A stretch of DNA of 64,000 nt from an uncultured Sphingomonadales bacterium (lineage in GTDB: Bacteria; Pseudomonadota; Alphaproteobacteria; Sphingomonadales; Sphingomonadaceae), in the NCBI GenBank assembly GCA_903832325.1, contig CAILBC010000020.1, positions 124,001 to 188,000 of the forward strand. The letters run 5' to 3'. Every line of letters starts with the position of its first letter. The first letter of the stretch is position 1. The notes beneath the pieces are model-generated. The model was not told where the DNA came from and made no database searches. It saw only the letters and a list, made by a program, of their open reading frames with translations. The position numbers and the translations under genes are program-made. This document shows positions 35,557 through 42,831 of the stretch, piece after piece.

Positions 35557-35772
35557 ATGGCAGACGTGATCAATCTGCGCCTGGCGCGCAAGGCCCGGGC
35601 ACGCCACGATGCAGCGCAAACGGCCGCGCAAAACCGCGCCAGCCATGGCCAAACCCTGGCCGAGCGCAAGGCCCGCGCCGCCGACGCCGCGCGCGCCGCA
35701 CAGGATCTGGCGGGCAAGCGGCTGGATCATGAAGACAGCGCGCAGGCATCCGCCCCGGACCCGGCCCCGTAA
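35557..35772 (+). CDS. DUF4169 family small protein
   Basis: A 71-residue basic, helical protein. The start MADVINLRLARKARAR is the DUF4169 signature, followed by an Ala/Arg/Glu-rich amphipathic helix. Function unknown; common in Alphaproteobacteria. ATG 35557 is chosen over 35533 to match the family N-terminus. Its stop overlaps the next start (TAATG). Confidence 0.8.
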   Translation: MADVINLRLARKARARHDAAQTAAQNRASHGQTLAERKARAADAARAAQDLAGKRLDHEDSAQASAPDPAP

Positions 35773-35975
35773 TGCGCACCACCGACAACGCCGCCACCGT
35801 GCGCCTGTACCATCTTGCCGACGGGCCCGATGGCGGTGCCGCCGAAACGCTGTTCTATGGCCCGGTGGCAGAGGCCATGGCACTGGCCGCACAACAGGAT
35901 GAGGCCGTGCAGGATGGCCTGTGGCTGGCCACATCGAACGACGTGATCGCCTGGCGCGATCTGATCGATCCATGA
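35772..35975 (+). CDS. Small hypothetical protein, 67 residues
   Basis: Starts in a TAATG overlap with the DUF4169 gene and ends in an ATGA overlap with the next gene, so it is held in a tight operon. The protein is acidic, with an EAMALAAQQDEAVQDGLWLAT helix and a C-terminal AWRDLIDP. No family recognised; likely real because of coupling on both sides. Confidence 0.65.
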   Translation: MRTTDNAATVRLYHLADGPDGGAAETLFYGPVAEAMALAAQQDEAVQDGLWLATSNDVIAWRDLIDP

Positions 35976-36529
35976 TGCGCCGCGTGCTCTGCGCAGCCCT
36001 GGCCATCATCGGCGTCGCCGGTGCGCCGGCGCTGGCGCGCGACCGGCTGGGGGTGTGGAACGTTTGGGGCGCGTTTCGCGATGCCGGGGTGCCGCGCTGC
36101 TATGCCATTGCCATGGCCATCGATCTGCCCGGAAAAAGCCATGAAACGCAGGCCTATGTGACCGTGGCCAACTGGCCGCGGCGCAACATCCATGGCGAAG
36201 TGCATGTGCGCCTGTCGCGCACGCCGGCGCCGGGCAAACCGGTGATCATGACCGTCAACGGGCAGAAATTCCCGCTGATCGCGGGCGGTATCGACGCCTG
36301 GGCGCCCGACCGGCGCGGCGATGCGGCAATTATCGCCGCGCTCCGAAGCACGGGCAGCAGCACGGGCAGCAGCACGGGCAGCAGCATTGGGAGCAGCATT
36401 GGGGGCAGAACCGCGGATATGGCGGTGACCGCGCAAGGCCGCGATGGCCGCCCGATGCGCGATGCCTATCACCTGGCGGGCGCCGCATCGGCGATGGATG
36501 CTGCAAGCCTGGGCTGCGCGGCGGGCTGA
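35972..36529 (+). CDS. Exported IalB-like (invasion-associated locus B) protein with repeat insertion
   Basis: A 185-residue periplasmic protein with a signal peptide (1 to about 22, cleavage at ALA-RD). WNVWGAFRD, PRCYAIAMAI and QAYVTVANWP resemble the IalB fold, with a conserved Cys pair (in PRCYA and near the end in LGCAAG). A 20-residue Ser-Thr/Ile-Gly-Ser insertion, encoded by a 12-bp tandem repeat, splits the domain after residue about 125. Start ATG 35972 overlaps the upstream stop. Function unknown outside Bartonella invasion contexts. Confidence 0.7.
   Translation: MMRRVLCAALAIIGVAGAPALARDRLGVWNVWGAFRDAGVPRCYAIAMAIDLPGKSHETQAYVTVANWPRRNIHGEVHVRLSRTPAPGKPVIMTVNGQKFPLIAGGIDAWAPDRRGDAAIIAALRSTGSSTGSSTGSSIGSSIGGRTADMAVTAQGRDGRPMRDAYHLAGAASAMDAASLGCAAG
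36347..36406 (+). repeat. 12-bp in-frame tandem repeat in the IalB-like gene
   Basis: Three identical units agcacgggcagc (36347-36382) and two diverged units agcattgggagc/agcattgggggc (36383-36406) encode Ser-Thr-Gly-Ser/Ser-Ile-Gly-Ser repeats. The period keeps the frame, so copy-number changes would lengthen or shorten the protein without breaking it. Confidence 0.9.
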
Positions 36530-36577
36530 ACCGCACGCCGTTTGCGAAAATCGCCGGTCTGGCCTATAGGCAGTGCC

Positions 36578-37846
36578 ATGCTGACACCGCTGATGACGAT
36601 CCCGGGCCATATCGACCCGGTGCCCCTGCCCCGTGAAGTCACCCCGCGCCCCGATGGCCGCGCCGATCTGACCGGCCTGTCGCGCGCCGGGGTCACCGCG
36701 CTGTTCGAGGCCGCCGGGCTCGATACGCGCGCGGCAAAGCTGCGCGCCAAGCAGGTGTTCCACTGGATCTATCACCGCGGCGTGACCGAATTCGACGCGA
36801 TGACCGATATCGCCAAGACGATGCGACCGTGGCTGGCCGAACGGTTTGTGGTCGGCCGCCCCGAAATTGTCGAGGCGCAGGCATCAACCGACGGCACGCG
36901 CAAATGGCTGCTGCGCACGGCCGACGGGCACGATTACGAAATGGTGTTCATCCCCGATGCCGACCGGGGCACGCTGTGCGTATCCAGCCAGGTTGGCTGC
37001 ACGCTCAATTGCCGGTTCTGCCACACCGGCACGATGCGGCTGGTGCGCAATCTGACTCCGGGCGAAATCGTCGGCCAGGTCATGCTCGCGCGCGATGCGC
37101 TGGGCGAATGGCCGAAGGGCGGCGGGACCATGGCCGGGCTGGACCTTGATCCCGATGATGACGACGCCGATGCCGGCAGCGCCTATACTTCCGACGGGCG
37201 GCTTTTGACCAACATCGTGATGATGGGCATGGGCGAACCGCTGTACAATTTCGAAAACGTGCGCGATTCGCTCAAAGTGGTGATGGACGGTGACGGGCTG
37301 GCGCTGTCAAAGCGGCGGATCACCCTGTCCACCAGCGGCGTGGTGCCGATGATGGCCCGCTGCGGTGAGGAAATCGGCGTAAACCTGGCGGTTTCGCTCC
37401 ATGCCGTGTCGAAAGAGGTTCGCGACGAAATCGTGCCGATCAACCGCAAATTCGGCATCGAGGACCTGCTTGCCGCCTGCGCCGCCTATCCCGGCGCATC
37501 GAACGCGCGGCGCATCACGTTCGAATATGTCATGCTGAAGGACAAGAACGACAGCGATGCCGATGCGCACGAACTGGTGCGCCTGCTGAAGCATTACCGC
37601 CTGCCGGCCAAAGTCAACCTGATCCCGTTCAACCCCTGGCCCGGCGCGCCTTATGATTGTTCCACCCCCGAACGCATCCGCCGCTTTTCGGATATCGTGT
37701 TCGAGGGCGGCATTTCCGCCCCCGTGCGCACCCCGCGCGGGCGCGATATCGATGCCGCCTGCGGCCAGCTGAAAACCGCTGCCGAACGCAAGAGCCGCGC
37801 CGAACTGGACCGCCTGGCCGAAGAAAAACAGGCCGCGCTGGGCTGA
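36578..37846 (+). CDS. rlmN: Dual-specificity rRNA/tRNA adenine C2-methyltransferase RlmN
   Basis: A 422-residue radical-SAM enzyme methylating A2503 of 23S rRNA and A37 of some tRNAs. The [4Fe-4S] motif is [11 protein letters not shown] (C-x3-C-x2-C), with [12 protein letters not shown], the substrate cysteine region in [11 protein letters not shown], and the N-terminal HhH-like ALFEAAGL. An acidic insertion ([16 protein letters not shown]) lies before [12 protein letters not shown] and makes the protein longer than the Escherichia form. The first good ATG, at 36578, is used; ATG 36593 is possible. Confidence 0.95.
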   Translation: MLTPLMTIPGHIDPVPLPREVTPRPDGRADLTGLSRAGVTALFEAAGLDTRAAKLRAKQVFHWIYHRGVTEFDAMTDIAKTMRPWLAERFVVGRPEIVEAQASTDGTRKWLLRTADGHDYEMVFIPDADRGTLCVSSQVGCTLNCRFCHTGTMRLVRNLTPGEIVGQVMLARDALGEWPKGGGTMAGLDLDPDDDDADAGSAYTSDGRLLTNIVMMGMGEPLYNFENVRDSLKVVMDGDGLALSKRRITLSTSGVVPMMARCGEEIGVNLAVSLHAVSKEVRDEIVPINRKFGIEDLLAACAAYPGASNARRITFEYVMLKDKNDSDADAHELVRLLKHYRLPAKVNLIPFNPWPGAPYDCSTPERIRRFSDIVFEGGISAPVRTPRGRDIDAACGQLKTAAERKSRAELDRLAEEKQAALG

Positions 37847-37903
37847 CCGGCGCGGCGCGCTGGCCCGCACCCCCACCCCCGCCACCACCCCTGCCACCAT
37901 CGC

Positions 37904-37950
37904 TTGACAGCATCCGCAGAATTTATATACCGCGTTATATATCACGGTAT
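37904..37950 (+). promoter_or_regulatory. Promoter and palindromic operator of the MarR-GNAT gene
   Basis: TTGACA (37904-37909), 16-base spacer, TATACC (37926-37931). An imperfect 24-bp palindrome ATACCG...CGGTAT (37927-37950; 10 of 12 pairs match) overlaps the -10 and reaches the start codon. It fits an operator for a MarR dimer, most simply the encoded protein itself (autorepression). Confidence 0.65.
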
Positions 37951-38923
37951 GGAAAAGGCGCCGATGCCCCACGATGTCCTGCACGAACAAGGCCCGGTGT
38001 TTCTGGGCAGCCGGCTCAAACGCCTGGGCGAACGCATGCAGGCGGGCGCGGCGCAGGTGATTGCCGAGGCCGGCCTGCCGGTGCAGCCGACCCATATGCC
38101 GCTGCTTGCTGCCCTGGATGGCGGGGTGCTGACAATCGGGCAGCTGGTCCAGGCCGTGGGCACCAGCCAGCCGGGTGTCACCCGCGCGATTGGCCAGCTG
38201 GCCGATCTGGGGCTGGTCCAGTCGGGCCCGGGTGATGATCTGCGCCAGCGGCTGGTCAGCCTGACCCCGGCGGGCCAGGCGGCGATGGCCCGCGCGCGGG
38301 TCCATGTCTTTCCCAAAGTCGCGCAAGCGGTCGATGACTTGTGCGATGGCGACAGCGCCGCCTTGCTGCAGCACCTCGCCCGGATCAAAGCCGCGCTTGA
38401 GGCGATGCCGCTCGATCAGCGCGCGGCACGCGCCAATCCCGACGTGCTGACGCTGCACGATTACAGCGATGCGCTGGCCGGCGCGTTCCACGATATCAAT
38501 GTCGAATGGATCGAAACGATGTTCCGGCTGGAACCGACCGACCGCGAGGTGCTGGAAAACCCGCGCGAACGGATTATCGCCGGCGGCGGCGCGATCCTGT
38601 TTGTCGAGGCACGGGGCCTGGGGATAATCGGCACTTGTGCGCTGCAACGCACCGGCGGCAATGGCGTGGAGCTGACCAAGATGGGCGTGCGATCGGCCGC
38701 GCGCGGGCTGAAGGCGGGCGAATTCCTGCTGGCCGCCGCCATCGACCGCGCCCAGACGATGGACGCAGCCCCTTTGTATCTGCTCACCAACCGCGCCTGT
38801 GAAGCCGCCATCCATCTTTATGAAAAGCTGGGCTTTCGCCACGATGCGGCAATCATGGAAACCTATGGCGCGCGCTATGCCCGCTGCGATGTCGCGATGC
38901 GCCACAACGGCCCCCGATTGTAA
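37949..38923 (+). CDS. MarR-type regulator fused to a GNAT acetyltransferase
   Basis: A 324-residue two-domain protein: a MarR winged helix (about 15-155, recognition region LVQAVGTSQPGVTRAIGQLADLG-type) joined to a GNAT domain (about 165-324) whose end contains ACEAAIHLYEKLGFRHD. Such fusions couple DNA binding to an acyl-CoA- or acetyl-CoA-dependent step. The operator overlaps the promoter and start. ATG 37949 is used; ATG 37964, with aaaaggcg nearby, is an alternative that would leave the palindrome fully upstream. Confidence 0.85.
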   Translation: MEKAPMPHDVLHEQGPVFLGSRLKRLGERMQAGAAQVIAEAGLPVQPTHMPLLAALDGGVLTIGQLVQAVGTSQPGVTRAIGQLADLGLVQSGPGDDLRQRLVSLTPAGQAAMARARVHVFPKVAQAVDDLCDGDSAALLQHLARIKAALEAMPLDQRAARANPDVLTLHDYSDALAGAFHDINVEWIETMFRLEPTDREVLENPRERIIAGGGAILFVEARGLGIIGTCALQRTGGNGVELTKMGVRSAARGLKAGEFLLAAAIDRAQTMDAAPLYLLTNRACEAAIHLYEKLGFRHDAAIMETYGARYARCDVAMRHNGPRL

Positions 38924-39018
38924 ACACCCCGATCTGTAACCAACGGCGCGCCTGGCGCGAATGGGGATGGCAGGGCCGGACAATCCGTGTGGCCCGCAGC
39001 ACCGGAACCCGCTCCGCC

Positions 39019-39771
39019 ATGCCCAGACCCTCCCTTGCCGCCACCCTGATGCTGATCGGCAGCGCCTTTGCCGCGACCGCCGCCGTGATCCTGACCAGCA
39101 CGGCTGCGCCTGCTGCGCCCGCCGCTGCGCCCGCCGCTGCGACGCCGGCCGGCGCCAGCCCGGTGGTGATCGAGCTGTTCCACAGCCAGGGCTGTTCATC
39201 ATGTCCGCCGGCAGAGGCCGATCTCAACGCCATTGCCGGGCGCAGCGACCTGATCGCGCTCAGCTTTGCGGTGACCTATTGGGACCGGCTGGGGTGGAAA
39301 GACACCTTTGCCGCGCCGCAGTTCACCGATCGGCAGGTTGCCTATGCCCGCGCCGGCCGCGGCGAAGTCGCCACGCCCGAATTCATCGTCAATGGCACCG
39401 ATGCCGTGGTCGGCGCCGACCGCCGCGCGCTGCATGACAGCGTGGCGCGCGCTGCCGCCACCGCCGCCCGGGCAACGATTGCCGTGCATGGTGCAACGGT
39501 GCAGATCGGCGCGGTGGGTGCGCCGCAGCCCGCGACCATCTGGCTGGTGCGCTATGATCCGCGCACGATCGACGTGCCGGTGGGCGCAGGCGAAAATGCC
39601 GGGCGCACGCTGGCGCAGCGCAATGTCGTGCGCGATCTGGTGCGCCTGGGCGAATGGCGCGGCAATTCCGCTTCGTTCGCGCTGCCCCCGGCACGCGACC
39701 CTGGCCTGATGACCGCGGTGCTGGTGCAACAGGGCGCGGGCGGCCCGATCCTGGCGGCGCGCAAAGTCTGA
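39019..39771 (+). CDS. DUF1223 thioredoxin-like secreted protein
   Basis: A 250-residue protein with a signal peptide or anchor (hydrophobic ATLMLIGSAFAATAAVIL), an Ala/Pro-rich linker, and the DUF1223 domain. The active-site-like CSSC is at Cys59-Cys62 (HSQGCSSCPPAEADL), followed by FAVTYWDRLGWKD. The fold resembles thioredoxins, so a periplasmic redox role is plausible but not proven for this family. It ends 7 bases from the convergent cystatin-like gene. Confidence 0.85.
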   Translation: MPRPSLAATLMLIGSAFAATAAVILTSTAAPAAPAAAPAAATPAGASPVVIELFHSQGCSSCPPAEADLNAIAGRSDLIALSFAVTYWDRLGWKDTFAAPQFTDRQVAYARAGRGEVATPEFIVNGTDAVVGADRRALHDSVARAAATAARATIAVHGATVQIGAVGAPQPATIWLVRYDPRTIDVPVGAGENAGRTLAQRNVVRDLVRLGEWRGNSASFALPPARDPGLMTAVLVQQGAGGPILAARKV

Positions 39772-39778
39772 CCCGGCC

Positions 39779-40114
39779 TTATCCGGGCCGGCAACTCGCG
39801 CGCGCCGTGTCAGCCACGGCATAGCTACCGTCCAGCTTGTGCCAGACCGTGGCCGACCAGCATCCGCCATGCGCCAGCCGCACGGTCAGGCGCGTGTTGG
39901 TGCCCGCCACGACCTGCCGCTGCGCCGTGATGATCCGCCGCAACCGCGCATGCCGCACCGGCAATTGCGCGACGAGCACCGCCGCCGCGCCGCGCGCTTC
40001 GTGATCATGCGCGGGTTGCGCGACCGCACTCCATCCGCCAACCATCGGCACGGCAGGCGCGGACGCTGCGGGCGCATCGGCCAGCATCAGCGCGGACAAC
40101 AACAAGGCAACCAT
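39779..40114 (-). CDS. Exported cystatin-like protein
   Basis: A 111-residue protein with a signal peptide (1 to about 19, cleavage near ASA-PA). The mature part has the three cystatin landmarks in order: an N-terminal GG (26-27), the QVVAG loop (67-71) inside RQVVAGTNTRLTVRL, and a VW pair (90-91) in the second hairpin. Cys85 and Cys108 could form a disulfide. This strongly resembles cysteine-protease inhibitors of the phytocystatin type, rare in bacteria. ATG 40114 is chosen because aagga sits 6 bases upstream; ATG 40120 lies too close. Confidence 0.75.
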   Translation of the reverse strand: MVALLLSALMLADAPAASAPAVPMVGGWSAVAQPAHDHEARGAAAVLVAQLPVRHARLRRIITAQRQVVAGTNTRLTVRLAHGGCWSATVWHKLDGSYAVADTARASCRPG

Positions 40115-40236
40115 CACCATTCCTTTCGCGGTTTACGTGGCGGTTCACCGTGACCAGCCCCCCAGGAACAAGGTCGGAATCGCTACCACACCCGGCATAG
40201 TGCATTTTCCCCACGACGCGGCTAGGCTTGTGCCCC

Positions 40237-41400
40237 ATGCGCACGCTCAATCCGGTCTATACCGCCCTGCCCACCACGATTTTCGAACATATGTCCGGGC
40301 TTGCCCGGGCCCACGGCGCGATCAACCTGGGCCAGGGTTTTCCCGATGATCCCCCGCCGCCCGCGCTGACCGCGGCAGTGGCGCGCGCCATGGCCGAACG
40401 GTCGCAGCATTATCCGCCGATGGCCGGCATACCCGAACTGCGCGATGCGGTGGCCACGTTCTATCGCACGCAGCAGGGGCTGGACGTGTCGCGGGACCAG
40501 GTGATTGTCACTTCGGGGGCGACCGAGGCGATTGCCGCCGCCGTGCTCGCGGTGATCAGCCCGGGCGACGAGGTGCTGCTGTTTCAGCCGGCCTATGATG
40601 CCTATGCCCCGCTGGTGCGGCGCGTTGGCGCGCATCCGGTGTTCGTTCCGCTGGCCCCGCCGCACTGGCAGCACGATTGCGCGGCCATCGCCGCGGCGAT
40701 CACCCCGCGCACCCGCGCGATGATCGTCAACGACCCGCTCAACCCCACCGGCACGGTGATGGACAATGCCACGCGCACGATGCTGGCCGGCGTGGCGGTC
40801 GAACACGATTTGTTCGTGATCTGCGACGAAGTCTGGGAAACGGTGCGGTTTGATGGCGCACCACACCGGTCGCTGCTCGCCGAACCCGGCATGGCCACGC
40901 GCACGGTCAAGATCGGCTCTGCGGGCAAGATCTTTGGCGCGACCGGCTGGAAAGTCGGCTGGATGGTCGCCGCGCCCGAAGTGGCCGGCGTGCTGGCCAA
41001 GGCGCACCAGTTCCTGACCTTTACCACGCCGCCCATGCTGCAATGGGCCGTGGCCGAAGGGCTGGGCGATGCCCGCCTGATCGCCGCGCAGGCCGCCGGA
41101 TGGGCCGCATCGCGCGATGTGCTGGGCAACGGGCTGGCAGCGCAGGGCTTTGCCGTGCTGCCGGGGGTGGCCACCTGGTTCACCTGCATCGACCTTGCCG
41201 CCAGCGGCATCGCGCTCGATGATCGCACCGTGGCCGAACGGCTGGTGCGCGAAGCAGGCGTCGCCTCGATCCCGCTATCTGCCCTGTGGGAAGGCGACGA
41301 TGCGCCGCGCCACGTGCTGCGGCTGTGCTATTCCAAACCGGCGGCGATGGTGCACGAAGCAATCGGCCGCATTGCCCGCTGGCGCGACAATTTGGGGTAA
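40237..41400 (+). CDS. PLP-dependent class I/II aminotransferase
   Basis: A 387-residue fold-type I aminotransferase. INLGQGFPD near the N-terminus, SGATEAI, NDPLNPTGTV, CDEVWE and the PLP lysine in GSAGKIFGATGWKVGW are present. The pattern matches methionine/kynurenine-type aminotransferases (YbdL or KAT-like), which transfer amino groups from Met, Phe or kynurenine. The start ATG 40237 lies 122 bases from the divergent cystatin-like gene. Confidence 0.9.
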   Translation: MRTLNPVYTALPTTIFEHMSGLARAHGAINLGQGFPDDPPPPALTAAVARAMAERSQHYPPMAGIPELRDAVATFYRTQQGLDVSRDQVIVTSGATEAIAAAVLAVISPGDEVLLFQPAYDAYAPLVRRVGAHPVFVPLAPPHWQHDCAAIAAAITPRTRAMIVNDPLNPTGTVMDNATRTMLAGVAVEHDLFVICDEVWETVRFDGAPHRSLLAEPGMATRTVKIGSAGKIFGATGWKVGWMVAAPEVAGVLAKAHQFLTFTTPPMLQWAVAEGLGDARLIAAQAAGWAASRDVLGNGLAAQGFAVLPGVATWFTCIDLAASGIALDDRTVAERLVREAGVASIPLSALWEGDDAPRHVLRLCYSKPAAMVHEAIGRIARWRDNLG

Positions 41401-41426
41401 TCAAGGCCCTCTGGCCGTCGGGGCCC

Positions 41427-41477
41427 TGCAACCGCCTGGGCCTTGTAACCGTCTTGGCCTTGCAACCGTCTGGGCCT
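41427..41477. repeat. 17-bp tandem repeat, three units
   Basis: Exact period of 17: tgcaaccgcctgggcct, tgtaaccgtcttggcct, tgcaaccgtctgggcct (41427-41443, 41444-41460, 41461-41477), between the aminotransferase stop and the phosphodiesterase start. Confidence 0.9.
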
Positions 41478-41526
41478 AGGCTGCTGCCATGGGCCCCGCG
41501 CGGCCGTCATGGAAAAAGGTGTGTTC

Positions 41527-42792
41527 ATGCAACGTGGTATCCGGGTGCCGATGCTGATGCGGGCCATCGCGATCCTGTTCGCGCTGGGTATCGCGCCGAT
41601 CCAATCCCGGGCGGCACAAGCCAACGCCGCCGCTTCCGGCCCGGTCCCGCTGATCCTTGTTTCCATCGACGGGTTTCGCGCGGATTATCTCGATCGCGGG
41701 ATAACCCCGACGCTGTCCGCGCTTGCCGCTGCCGGCACGCGCGCGCAGCGGATGACGCCTTCGTTTCCTTCGGTCACGTTTCCCAATCACACCACGCTCG
41801 TCACCGGGCTCTATCCCGATCATCACGGCATCGTGAACAACCGTTTCACCGATCCCGCGCTCCCCGGGGTGTTCACCATGGCCAGCAAGGATGCCGGCTG
41901 GTGGGCACAGGGCACGCCGATCTGGATCACCGCGGAACAGGCCGGCCTGCCCACCGGGGTGATGTTCTGGCCCGGCGTGGCGGTGCCCCATGCCGGGGTA
42001 ACGCCGGGGCTCTACAAGGATTTCAACCCCGCGATCACCCCCGAGGGCCGTGTCGATACCGTGCTCGGCTGGCTCGATCTGCCCGCCCCGCAAACCCCGC
42101 GCTTTCTAACGCTTTATTTCGAAGCGGTGGACAGCGCCGGGCACCACCACGGCCCGGATTCGCCCGAAGTGAACACCGCCCTGGCCACGATCGATGCGGC
42201 AATCGGCCGCCTGGTCGCCGGGTTGAAGGCGCGCGGCCTGGCGGCAAACCTGATCGTGGTGGCCGATCACGGCATGGCGGCAGTGGGCCCGGACAATGCC
42301 GTGCTGCTGGATGATCTGATCGGTCCCGCCGGCGGCGACACGGCCGGTGCAACCGTGGTGTTCGATGGCACGTTCGTCGGCATTGCCATTCACCCCACCC
42401 CCGCCGGCAAGGCTGCGCGGCGGCGCCTGCTATCGCCCCAGCCGCACATGCAATGCTGGAACAAGGGCACCATTCCCGCCGCGCTGCATTATGGCACAAA
42501 CCCGCGCGTGCCCGATGTGGTGTGCCAGGTCGCGACCGGCTGGCTCGCGCTCACCCGCGATGAACGCGCCCGCACCCCCACGCTGGAAAAAGGCGCCCAC
42601 GGCTATGCCATCGATGATCCGGCCATGGGCGCGCTGTTCATCGCCCAGGGTCCGGCGTTTCGCACCGGCGCCGTGATCGCGCCCTTTGCCAATGTCGATA
42701 TCTATCCGCTGATGGCCAAAGTGCTGGGGATCACCCCCCTGCCCAACGATGGCAATCTGGCCGATGTTGCCGGGGCGCTGGCGACGAAATAG
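41527..42792 (+). CDS. Alkaline-phosphatase-superfamily phosphodiesterase (ENPP-type), exported
   Basis: A 421-residue secreted metal-dependent hydrolase of the nucleotide pyrophosphatase/phosphodiesterase type. The signal peptide covers residues 1 to about 30. Metal and catalytic residues lie in VSIDGFRADYL, SFPSVTFPNHTTLVTGLYP (catalytic Thr region), FEAVDSAGHHHGP and VADHGM. It likely cleaves nucleotide or lipid phosphodiesters in the periplasm. ATG 41527 is preceded by aaggtg 6-7 bases upstream. Confidence 0.9.
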   Translation: MQRGIRVPMLMRAIAILFALGIAPIQSRAAQANAAASGPVPLILVSIDGFRADYLDRGITPTLSALAAAGTRAQRMTPSFPSVTFPNHTTLVTGLYPDHHGIVNNRFTDPALPGVFTMASKDAGWWAQGTPIWITAEQAGLPTGVMFWPGVAVPHAGVTPGLYKDFNPAITPEGRVDTVLGWLDLPAPQTPRFLTLYFEAVDSAGHHHGPDSPEVNTALATIDAAIGRLVAGLKARGLAANLIVVADHGMAAVGPDNAVLLDDLIGPAGGDTAGATVVFDGTFVGIAIHPTPAGKAARRRLLSPQPHMQCWNKGTIPAALHYGTNPRVPDVVCQVATGWLALTRDERARTPTLEKGAHGYAIDDPAMGALFIAQGPAFRTGAVIAPFANVDIYPLMAKVLGITPLPNDGNLADVAGALATK

Positions 42793-42799
42793 TACCAGT

Positions 42800-42827
42800 G
42801 TGCAGTGAGTCACGCTCACTGCACTTT
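42800..42827. terminator. Hairpin terminator between convergent phosphodiesterase and M13 peptidase
   Basis: 10-bp stem gtgcagtgag/ctcactgcac, loop tcacg, then ttt; the inverted repeat extends outward (accag/tttggt), so it can serve both genes. Confidence 0.75.
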
Positions 42828-42831
42828 GGTA

